Part shown: positions 1 to 6,521 of the stretch, one piece after another
Layout of the letters: every line of letters begins with the position of its first letter
Numbering within the stretch: position 1 is the first letter of the stretch
Assembly: GCA_947444195.1 (NCBI GenBank)
Contig: CANEZL010000014.1
Coordinates: 38,458-102,457 of the forward strand
Direction: 5' to 3'
DNA: 64,000 nt
Source: Methylobacteriaceae bacterium
GTDB taxonomy: Bacteria; Pseudomonadota; Alphaproteobacteria; Rhizobiales; Beijerinckiaceae
Notes under the pieces: generated by a model
Databases searched by the model: none
What the model saw: only the letters and a program-made list of their open reading frames with translations
Told to the model about the DNA's origin: nothing
Program-made: the position numbers and the translations under genes

Positions 1-1
1 G

Positions 2-1588
2 CGCGGCGCCCGCGTCGTGGTGCTGAACCCCGTGCGCGAGCGCGGGCTCGAGCGCTTCGCCGATCCCCAGAACACCGTCGAGATGCTGCGGGGGGCGAGC
101 CGCCCCATCGCCAGCCACTACCTCCAGCCGCGCCTCGGCGGCGACATGGCCGCCTTCCGGGGCCTCGCCAAGGCCGTGTTCGCCCGCGACGACGCGGCAT
201 TGGCGGCCGGGCGCTCCACCCTCCTCGACCGGGCTTTCCTGGCGAGCCATACGGCCGGGCTCGACGCCTACCGCGCCGCGGTGGACGCCACGACCTGGGA
301 GGCGATCCTCGACCAGTCCGGCCTCACCCGGGCGGAGATCGAGGCGATGGCCGAGGTCTATCTCGGCGCCGACAGGGTCATCGCCACCTGGGCGATGGGC
401 GTGACCCAGCACCGGCACTCGGTGGCCACGATCCGCGAGATCGCCAACGTGCTGTTCCTGCGCGGCCATATCGGCCGGCCGGGCGCCGGCCTCTGCCCCG
501 TGCGCGGCCATTCCAACGTGCAGGGCGACCGCACGGTGGGCATCAACGAGAAGCCCTCCGCCGCCCTCCTCGACGCCCTGGAGCGGGAATTCGGCTTCGC
601 GCCGCCCCGCCGGCACGGCCACAACGTGCTGGCCGCGATCCGCGCCATGCGCGACGGCACGGCGAGGGCCTTCATCGGCCTCGGCGGCAACTTCGCCCGC
701 GCCGCGCCGGACACGGCGGTCGTCGCCGAGGCGCTCGCCCGCTGCGACCTCACCGTCCACATCGCGACGAAGCTGAACCACGCCCATCTCGTGCCGGGCC
801 GGGTCTCGTACATCCTGCCCTGCCTCGGCCGCACCGAGATCGACCGCAACGGCGCGGGCCGGACCCAGATCGTGACCGTCGAGGATTCGATGAGCATGGT
901 GCACGGCTCGGGCGGCATCAACAGGCCGGCCTCCCCGCACCTGCGCTCCGAGGTGGCGATCGTCGCCGGCATGGCCGCGGCCACGGTAGGCTCGGAGCGG
1001 GTCGACTGGGCGGCGCTCGCCGACGACCACGACCGCATCCGCGACCTGATCGCCCGCACCATCCCGGGCTTCGAGGGCTACAACACCCGCGTGCGCCGCC
1101 CGCGCGGCTTCATGCTGCGCAACCTCGCCGCCGAGCGCGTCTTCGAGACCGAGGCCGGCAAGGCCACCTTCTCGGACGACGCGCTGCCCGAGGCCACCGA
1201 GCACCAGCGGGCCCGCGCCATGCGGAACACCTTCGTGCTGCAGACCTTCCGCAGCCACGACCAGTACAACACCACGATCTACGGCCTCGACGACCGCTAC
1301 CGCGGCGTCTACGGCGAGCGCCGGGTGCTGTTCGCCCATCCCGACGACCTCGCGGAGATCCGGGCCCGGCTGGGCGACCGGGTCGACATCCGCGGCCTGC
1401 CCGCTGACGGGGTCGTGCGCGTGGCCGAGGATTTCCGCCTCGTGCCCTTCGAGATGCCGCGCGGGTCGCTCGCCGGCTACTACCCCGAGCTGAACGTGCT
1501 GGTGCCGCTCTCGGCCGCGGGCGCGCAGAGCGACACCCCCACCTCGAAATCGATCCTGGTCACCCTCCACGCACGAGCGAGCGCATGA
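2..1588 (+). CDS. FdhF/YdeP-family molybdopterin oxidoreductase (formate dehydrogenase-like), 5'-truncated by the window edge
   Basis: The reading frame is open to the left edge, so this is the C-terminal ~528 residues of a protein that is normally about 750-770 residues. It carries family hallmarks: the MGVTQH segment (encoded near 395-410), the conserved GHIGRPGAGLCPVRGHSNVQG-type region just after it, and a C-terminal molydopterin-dinucleotide-binding part. By family it should hold a bis-MGD molybdenum or tungsten cofactor and oxidise formate or a similar substrate in the cytoplasm. Its stop overlaps the next start (ATGA). This pair resembles fdh4A-fdh4B of Methylobacterium extorquens, whose product is a fourth formate dehydrogenase; that assignment is an inference, since YdeP relatives of unknown substrate are also common. 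The N-terminal iron-sulfur and Cys/Sec region cannot be seen here. Confidence 0.85.
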   Translation, partial: RGARVVVLNPVRERGLERFADPQNTVEMLRGASRPIASHYLQPRLGGDMAAFRGLAKAVFARDDAALAAGRSTLLDRAFLASHTAGLDAYRAAVDATTWEAILDQSGLTRAEIEAMAEVYLGADRVIATWAMGVTQHRHSVATIREIANVLFLRGHIGRPGAGLCPVRGHSNVQGDRTVGINEKPSAALLDALEREFGFAPPRRHGHNVLAAIRAMRDGTARAFIGLGGNFARAAPDTAVVAEALARCDLTVHIATKLNHAHLVPGRVSYILPCLGRTEIDRNGAGRTQIVTVEDSMSMVHGSGGINRPASPHLRSEVAIVAGMAAATVGSERVDWAALADDHDRIRDLIARTIPGFEGYNTRVRRPRGFMLRNLAAERVFETEAGKATFSDDALPEATEHQRARAMRNTFVLQTFRSHDQYNTTIYGLDDRYRGVYGERRVLFAHPDDLAEIRARLGDRVDIRGLPADGVVRVAEDFRLVPFEMPRGSLAGYYPELNVLVPLSAAGAQSDTPTSKSILVTLHARASA

Positions 1589-1869
1589 CGGAATCGGAGT
1601 TCATCGACGCGGTCGACGCCCTGCGAGCGAGGCGGCCCGAGCTGACGCGGATCGAGGCGGGGCTGCTTGCCGCCCCGCATCTCGGCCTCAGCCCCGACAC
1701 GCGCAGCTTCGCGCGGGTCTTCGACCTCGCCCACGCCCATGTCCTGCGGGCCCTGGCCCGCCTCGACGAGGCCGGCCTCGTCGCCGTGACGGAGCGCGAC
1801 CCGCGCAGCCAGCGCACCCGCTTCGCCCCGACGGACGCGGCGCGCGGCCTCCTGGCCGAGGCGGCCTGA
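1585..1869 (+). CDS. Small MarR-like winged-helix protein, co-translated with the molybdopterin oxidoreductase
   Basis: 94 residues, starting inside the ATGA overlap with the upstream oxidoreductase gene, so translation is probably coupled. Residues ~45-65 (ending ALARLDEAGL) look like the recognition-helix half of a MarR-type winged helix and residues ~68-80 (VTERDPRSQRTRF) like the beta-hairpin wing. The protein is shorter than a full MarR regulator (~140 residues) and lacks the flanking dimer helices. It occupies the position of fdh4B in Methylobacterium. It could be a regulator of the operon, or a small accessory protein of the oxidoreductase that merely kept this fold. I cannot separate these from sequence alone. 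Confidence 0.75.
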   Translation: MTESEFIDAVDALRARRPELTRIEAGLLAAPHLGLSPDTRSFARVFDLAHAHVLRALARLDEAGLVAVTERDPRSQRTRFAPTDAARGLLAEAA

Positions 1870-1993
1870 CGCCCCCGAGCCGAGCGGGACCATTCCCGTT
1901 CCGGCCTTTCCGGACACTCTCCGCCCTGCGGTCGGGCGCTCGCGGACGACGAACGGCACCCGAGCGAGCCGCGCCCAGGGCTCGGACGGGCCC

Positions 1994-2878
1994 TCAGTAG
2001 CCCTTCGCGGCGATGGCGTCGGACCACGTGACCGCGCGCCGGGCCATGCTGATGTGCTGGCGCTCGTACATGCGGCCCTCGACCTTGATGGCTCCGCGCT
2101 TGGCGTTCTCGGGCAGAGCGAACGCGTCGATCACGAGGCGGGCGCGGCGCACCTCCTCCTCGGTGGGCGCGAAGCAGGTGTTGGCGGGCTCGAGCTGGTT
2201 GGGATGGATCAGCGTCTTGCCGTCGAAGCCGAGGTCCCGCGCCTGCCGGCATTCCTGGCGGCAGCCGTCCACGTCGGCGATATCGTTCCAGACGCCGTCG
2301 AGGATGGTCAGGCCCTCGGCGCGGGCGGCGGCCAGGGCGAACATGATCCAGGGCAGCATCGGCACCCGGCCCGGCACGAGCTGGGCCCAGGTGTCCTTGG
2401 CGAGGTCGTTGGTGCCGAGCACGAAGCAGGTGAGCCGGGTGCGCCGGTCGCGCCGGGCCTGGGCGATCTCCTTGATGTTGAGTATCGCGGCCGGGGTCTC
2501 GATCATCGCCCAGACAGCGATGGTCTCGGGGGCGTCGAGGGCCTCGAGATGGTCGGCGATGCTCTCCAGCACGGCGGGCGAGGACACCTTCGGCATCAGG
2601 ATGGCGTTGGGCCGCGCCTCGATCGCCGCGCGCAGGTCCGCATCGCCCCAAGGGGTCTGCGGAGCGTTGACGCGGATGACGAGTTCGCGCGCGCCGTAGC
2701 CGCCGCCCTTGACCGCGGCGCAGACCTGCTCGCGGGCCAGGACCTTCTCCTCGGGCCCCACCGCGTCCTCGAGGTCGAGAATCAGGCTGTCGGCGGGCAG
2801 CGACCGGGCCTTCTCCAAGGCGCGCGCGTTGGAGCCCGGCATGTAGAGGACGCTGCGGCGGAGGCGGAGATCGGTCAT
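1994..2878 (-). CDS. CitE-like CoA-ester lyase (HpcH/HpaI aldolase family)
   Basis: 294 residues, a single TIM-barrel of the citrate-lyase beta / malyl-CoA lyase family. Visible motifs: DLEDAV (35-40), the substrate-binding Arg in VIRVNA (R69), MIETPAA with the metal-binding Glu (E127), NDLA (157-160) and IHPNQ (224-228). The family cleaves or forms malyl-CoA, beta-methylmalyl-CoA or citramalyl-CoA, or hydrolyses malyl-CoA, with Mg2+. The substrate is not decidable here: it is not a close match to the serine-cycle malyl-CoA lyase MclA1 as I remember it. I chose ATG 2878 because the protein family starts with a short RRSxLYMPG strand; an upstream in-frame ATG at 2917 would add 13 non-conserved residues. 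It stands alone, convergent with the winged-helix gene. Confidence 0.85.
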   Translation of the reverse strand: MTDLRLRRSVLYMPGSNARALEKARSLPADSLILDLEDAVGPEEKVLAREQVCAAVKGGGYGARELVIRVNAPQTPWGDADLRAAIEARPNAILMPKVSSPAVLESIADHLEALDAPETIAVWAMIETPAAILNIKEIAQARRDRRTRLTCFVLGTNDLAKDTWAQLVPGRVPMLPWIMFALAAARAEGLTILDGVWNDIADVDGCRQECRQARDLGFDGKTLIHPNQLEPANTCFAPTEEEVRRARLVIDAFALPENAKRGAIKVEGRMYERQHISMARRAVTWSDAIAAKGY

Positions 2879-3058
2879 CGGCAACTCTGTCGGTCCCTGG
2901 CGTTTGCGCTGCACCATAATGCATCGCGCCGCCCTGGCCAGACGACCTTGGGCGGAGAGGCCGAGATTTCACCCGGATTGATACCGGCCACGCTACGGCC
3001 ACGTTCGGCGTCCAGGGCCGCCGGCACCATGCGGGAAACCATCCGAGGAGAGATCGCG

Positions 3059-3427
3059 ATGCCGAGGATCCTGTTCGGCCTGATGCTGCTGGGCGCGCTC
3101 GCCGCGCCGCTGAGCGCGCGGGCCGCGAGCAACACCACGGTGGGCGTCGGCACCGGGGCCATCGCCGGAGCGCTGGTGGCCGGCCCGGTCGGCGCGGTGG
3201 CCGGCGCCATCGTCGGCGGCGTGGTCGGCGCCTCGAGCGAGCGCCCCCGCCGCCACCGCCGGGTCCGCGCACGCCGCGCGGCCGCTCCCGTCTCCGCGCC
3301 GCCCCGGCGGATGGTCCAGCGCGCGAGCCCCGCCCCGCGGGCCGGCGCCCTCACCCCCACGGTGGCGGCCGAGCCGAGCCCGGTGAGCACGGGCTCGACG
3401 AACCGGCGCTGGACGGACCCGCGCTGA
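3059..3427 (+). CDS. Secreted glycine-zipper small protein
   Basis: 122 residues. Residues 1-22 form a signal peptide (hydrophobic LFGLMLLGALAAPL core, ARA-A cleavage). Residues ~31-60 are a Gly/Ala/Val stretch with GxxxG spacing, a glycine zipper that usually inserts into or associates with a membrane. The rest is Arg/Pro/Ala-rich and low complexity (RRHRRVRARR). The start is set by a good Shine-Dalgarno (GAGGAGAG) about 6 bases upstream of ATG 3059; an in-frame ATG at 3029 has none. Function unknown. Such small glycine-zipper envelope proteins are frequent in Rhizobiales. Confidence 0.75.
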   Translation: MPRILFGLMLLGALAAPLSARAASNTTVGVGTGAIAGALVAGPVGAVAGAIVGGVVGASSERPRRHRRVRARRAAAPVSAPPRRMVQRASPAPRAGALTPTVAAEPSPVSTGSTNRRWTDPR

Positions 3428-3440
3428 GCCGGCGCCCCCG

Positions 3441-4763
3441 TCAGGCCGGGAAGGCGCGCCGCGCGAGACGCGGATAGGCCAGGGCCTGGCCGATCCCGCG
3501 CGCGCCGAGGAATCCGAGGAAGGCCATCCAGAGGCCGCCATTGCCGAGGTCGAGCGCCTGCACGGCGACGAGGGCCGCACCGTAGGCCAGGAGCGCGGCC
3601 AGCATCAGGTCGCGCATGGCCCGGGTCCAGGTCGCGCCGATATAGATGCCGTCATAGGCGAAGGGCGCCGCGGCCACGAGGGGCGCCAGGGCCGCCAGCG
3701 GCAGGAAGCGGTAGGCCACGGCCCGCACCGCCTCGCTCGTGCTCACGAAGTCGATGAAGGCGTGGCCGCCCGCGAGCGCCAGCAGGCTCACGGCGAGGCC
3801 GAAGCCGAGGCACCAGCGCAGGCACAGATCCGCCGCGCGCCGGAAATCGGCCTCGTCGCGGGCGCCGACCGCCCGGCCGCACAGGGCTTCCGCCGCGGTG
3901 GCGAAGCCGTCGAGGAAGAAGCCCCCGATCAGGAAGAGATTCCAGAGCACGGCGTTGGCCGCGAGCACCGCGTCGCCCTGGCGCGCACCGAGCGCCGAGA
4001 ACAGCACGATACCGCCCACCAGCGCCAGGGTGCGCACCACGATGTCGGCGTTGACCGCGAAGGTGCGCCCGAGCGCCGCCGGATCGCGGATCTCCGCCAG
4101 CGGCACCCGGAACGGGCGCGAGCCCAGATGCCGGAGCACGCCGAGCCCGAGGGCGAGGCCGCCCATCTCGGCGCAGACGGTGGCGAGCGCCGCGCCCGCG
4201 ATGCCGCGCTCCAGCCCCGCCACCAGGGCGAGGGTGAGCGCGATGTTCACGCCGTTGATCGCCACCTGCAGGAACAGGCCGAGATCGGTGCGCCCGCGCC
4301 CGAGCACGGAGCCCAGCACCGCGTAGTTGGCGAGCACGAAGGGCGCCGACAGGATGCGGATGTAGAAGTAGGTGGCGAGCCCCTCGCGCACCGCCGGGCT
4401 GGCCCCGCTGATCGCGAAGGCGGCCGCGCCGATGGGGACCTGGAGGACGACCAGCACGAGCCCGGCGAGGGCCCCCGCCGCGAGGGCACGGGCCAGGGCG
4501 CGGTCCACCTCGGCGCCGTCGCGGGCGCCGACCGCCTGCGCGGTCAGCCCCGCCGTCGCCATGCGCAGGGCGCCGAAGGACCAGAAGATCGCGTCGAAGA
4601 CCACGGCGCCGAGCGCGATGGCGCCGAGGGCGGCCGCGTCGCCGAGGCGGCCGATCACCGCCGCCCCGACGAAGCCGAGCATCGGCGTCGTCACGTTGGC
4701 CAGGGTCATCGGCAGGGCGAGCGCGAGGACGCGCCGGCCGGTCACGGGGGCGGAGGCATGCAT
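3441..4763 (-). CDS. MATE-family efflux transporter, DinF subfamily
   Basis: 440 residues with about twelve hydrophobic segments, the usual MATE length. The N-terminal helix LPMTLANVTTPMLGFVG with its conserved Pro, and the two-lobed layout with a similar motif after residue ~230 (TFAVNADIVVRTLALVG), match the DinF branch. MATE proteins export organic cations or drugs by antiport with Na+ or H+ in the inner membrane; the substrate here is not inferable. Ends 13 bp from the stop of the convergent glycine-zipper gene. Confidence 0.88.
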   Translation of the reverse strand: MHASAPVTGRRVLALALPMTLANVTTPMLGFVGAAVIGRLGDAAALGAIALGAVVFDAIFWSFGALRMATAGLTAQAVGARDGAEVDRALARALAAGALAGLVLVVLQVPIGAAAFAISGASPAVREGLATYFYIRILSAPFVLANYAVLGSVLGRGRTDLGLFLQVAINGVNIALTLALVAGLERGIAGAALATVCAEMGGLALGLGVLRHLGSRPFRVPLAEIRDPAALGRTFAVNADIVVRTLALVGGIVLFSALGARQGDAVLAANAVLWNLFLIGGFFLDGFATAAEALCGRAVGARDEADFRRAADLCLRWCLGFGLAVSLLALAGGHAFIDFVSTSEAVRAVAYRFLPLAALAPLVAAAPFAYDGIYIGATWTRAMRDLMLAALLAYGAALVAVQALDLGNGGLWMAFLGFLGARGIGQALAYPRLARRAFPA

Positions 4764-4844
4764 GGCGGGCTGGCATCGCCGGCTCGGAACGAGCCGAGGC
4801 GGCGAGCCCTACCAGACCCCGGCGCTCCGCGGCAGGCCGCCGGG

Positions 4845-4866
4845 GGCCGCCGGGCGCCCGGCGGCC
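4845..4866. repeat. Perfect 22-bp palindrome between the MATE and DUF6460 genes
   Basis: Two 11-bp arms, GGCCGCCGGGC and its exact complement, abut with no loop. It lies in the 194-bp gap downstream of the DUF6460 gene and upstream of the MATE gene. It has no T-tract. Apart from this and the adjacent 17-bp tandem repeat I see nothing else in the gap. Confidence 0.6.
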
Positions 4867-4921
4867 ATGCGGCGGGCGCGGGCCGCACCGCCTGTCGCTC
4901 CGGGGCCGCCGGCTACGTGCC

Positions 4922-4972
4922 GGCTACTTGGAGACGGCGGCTACTTGGAGACGGCGGCTACTTGGAGACGGC
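4922..4972. repeat. Three exact tandem copies of a 17-bp unit at the 3' end of the DUF6460 gene
   Basis: The unit GGCTACTTGGAGACGGC is present at 4922-4938, 4939-4955 and 4956-4972 with no mismatch. The third copy contains the end of the DUF6460 coding sequence, including its stop codon (CTA at 4958-4960, read as TAG on the minus strand); the other two lie beyond the stop. The period is not a multiple of three, but because the extra copies are downstream of the stop they do not alter the protein. Confidence 0.9.
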
Positions 4973-5296
4973 GAAGAGCCGCGAGATGAACCACAGGGGC
5001 ACCACCACGATCGCGCCGGCCAGGATCCAGGCGCCGAACTCGTGCATCGTGCCGAAGGCGAGGTCGGCGAGCGCCCGGGCCGAATCGTAGGCGTGCCAGA
5101 ACAGCTGCCCCGGCGTCAGCCCGAACATCGCCATGACGGCGCCGACGAGGACCGACAGGAACAGCAACCGCACGAACACCGCCGCGGGCGAACCGCCGAG
5201 GAAGCGGCGCACCCCGTCGGCGCGCCGGGGATAGCCGGGCTCCCCGTAGGATTCGTAAGCGCCGCCGGCGCGGCGCTTGTCGTGCTCCACGATCAT
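4958..5296 (-). CDS. DUF6460-like small inner-membrane protein
   Basis: 112 residues. A soluble, charged N-terminus (~35 residues) is followed by two hydrophobic segments, about 41-62 (VRLLFLSVLVGAVMAMFGL) and 88-108 (WILAGAIVVVPLWFISRLF). The spacing and the closing VVVPLW motif resemble DUF6460, a family of Rhizobiales proteins of unknown function. The start has no strong ribosome-binding site in view. The 3' end sits inside a 17-bp tandem triplication. Monocistronic. Confidence 0.75.
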   Translation of the reverse strand: MIVEHDKRRAGGAYESYGEPGYPRRADGVRRFLGGSPAAVFVRLLFLSVLVGAVMAMFGLTPGQLFWHAYDSARALADLAFGTMHEFGAWILAGAIVVVPLWFISRLFAVSK

Positions 5297-5368
5297 CTGT
5301 CTCGTCCGCTCTCGTCCTGTCGGGGGGTGGAAGCCCCCCGCCTTGAAGCGCCGGAAGCCGGCGGAAGC

Positions 5369-5384
5369 GTGACGCCCACGTCAC
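5369..5384. promoter_or_regulatory. Inverted repeat GTGACG-N4-CGTCAC upstream of the DUF6460 gene
   Basis: Perfect 6-bp arms separated by 4 bp, 73 bp upstream of the DUF6460 start and 180 bp upstream of the divergent esterase. Its shape fits a site for a dimeric regulator (for example bZIP-like or FNR/CRP half-sites), but I recognise no specific factor. The rest of the 268-bp divergent interval 5297-5564 shows no clear promoter. Confidence 0.4.
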
Positions 5385-5564
5385 ACTGCCCACGAAACTC
5401 CCGCATGCCTCGGGCGTTGGGCGGTTTCGCGGGCCGGGAGCAGATGGCAACCGCGCCGCGAGCCGCCAAGATGCCGGCGGAAACATCCGCAAATGCCGCA
5501 GGCGACAGACGCGGGCCTTCACGGGCACACTCGTGCGGCCGCACACACGGAAACGACGCTGACG

Positions 5565-6521
5565 ATGATCGACCACGCCCTGTTCGACCCGGCGACGATC
5601 GATCCGGAAACCCTGCGCCTCAACGCCGAGGTGGTGGCCGCCCACGCCGCGCTGCCCGATCCGTGGAGCCGGCCCATCGCCGAGGTGCGCGCCGCCCGCC
5701 GGGCCGGCACCAAGGCCTCGCCCGCCATGCCCCGCAGCGCCCGGGCCGAGACCATGATGATCGACGGGCCCGGCGGGGCCCTGTCGCTCCGGGTGATCCG
5801 GCCGAAGCCGGGGGTGCGCCTGCGCGGGGCCTATCTGCACATCCACCGCGGCGGCTGGGTCTGGGGCGCGGCCGACGAGCAGGACCCCTGGCTGGAGCGC
5901 ATCGCCGATTCCTGCGGTTTCGTGTGCCTCTCCGTGGATTACCGGCTGGCGCCCGAGCACCCCTACCCCGCCGCCCTCCTCGATTGCGAGGCCGCCGCCC
6001 TCTGGCTCGCCGGCCCCGGCAAGGCGGAGTTCGGCGTCTCGGCCCTCACCATCGGCGGCGAGTCGGTGGGCGCGCATCTCGCGGTGATGGTGCTCCTGCG
6101 CCTGCGCGACCGGCACAACCTGCCCCGCGCCTTCCGCGGCGCCAACCTCAATGCCGGCTTCTTCGACCTCGGCCTGACGCCCTCCGTGCGCAACTGGGGC
6201 GCCGAGCGCCTCGTTGTGAACACCGAGGACCTGACCCGCTTCGCCGACGGCTACGTGCGCGAGGGCATCGACCGGCGCCGGGGCGACGTCTCGCCGATCT
6301 ACGCCGAGCTGAAGGGACTGCCGCCGGCCCTGTTCACGGTGGGCACCGCCGACCCGCTCCTCGACGACACCCTCTACATGTCGGCGCGCTGGGCGGCGGC
6401 CGGCAACGGCGGCCACACGGCGATCTATCCGGGCGGCTGCCACATCTTCGTGCGTTATCCCGGCGCGATGACCGAACGGGCGCTGGAACTCATCGACCGC
6501 TTCCTGATGGCCCTCGCCTGA
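5565..6521 (+). CDS. Alpha/beta-hydrolase, hormone-sensitive-lipase-like esterase
   Basis: 318 residues, the usual HSL/acetyl-esterase length. The nucleophile elbow is GESVG (165-169, Ser167), the acid is Asp263 in GTADPLLDD, and the base is His293 in GGCHIF. The oxyanion-hole motif, normally HGGG, reads HRGG (94-97), which is unusual. SVDYRLAPEHPYPAAL (123-138) is a family signature. It probably hydrolyses short-chain esters in the cytoplasm. ATG 5565 was chosen because the family starts near here. The last codon overlaps the probable start of the helicase gene downstream, so the two may be co-transcribed. Confidence 0.85.
   Translation: MIDHALFDPATIDPETLRLNAEVVAAHAALPDPWSRPIAEVRAARRAGTKASPAMPRSARAETMMIDGPGGALSLRVIRPKPGVRLRGAYLHIHRGGWVWGAADEQDPWLERIADSCGFVCLSVDYRLAPEHPYPAALLDCEAAALWLAGPGKAEFGVSALTIGGESVGAHLAVMVLLRLRDRHNLPRAFRGANLNAGFFDLGLTPSVRNWGAERLVVNTEDLTRFADGYVREGIDRRRGDVSPIYAELKGLPPALFTVGTADPLLDDTLYMSARWAAAGNGGHTAIYPGGCHIFVRYPGAMTERALELIDRFLMALA

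Noticed and set aside
4928..6517. Extension of the helicase frame upstream to 4928
   Set aside because: It would overlap the whole esterase gene in another frame and gives Arg/Pro-rich low-complexity sequence; the conserved N-terminus begins at about 6518.
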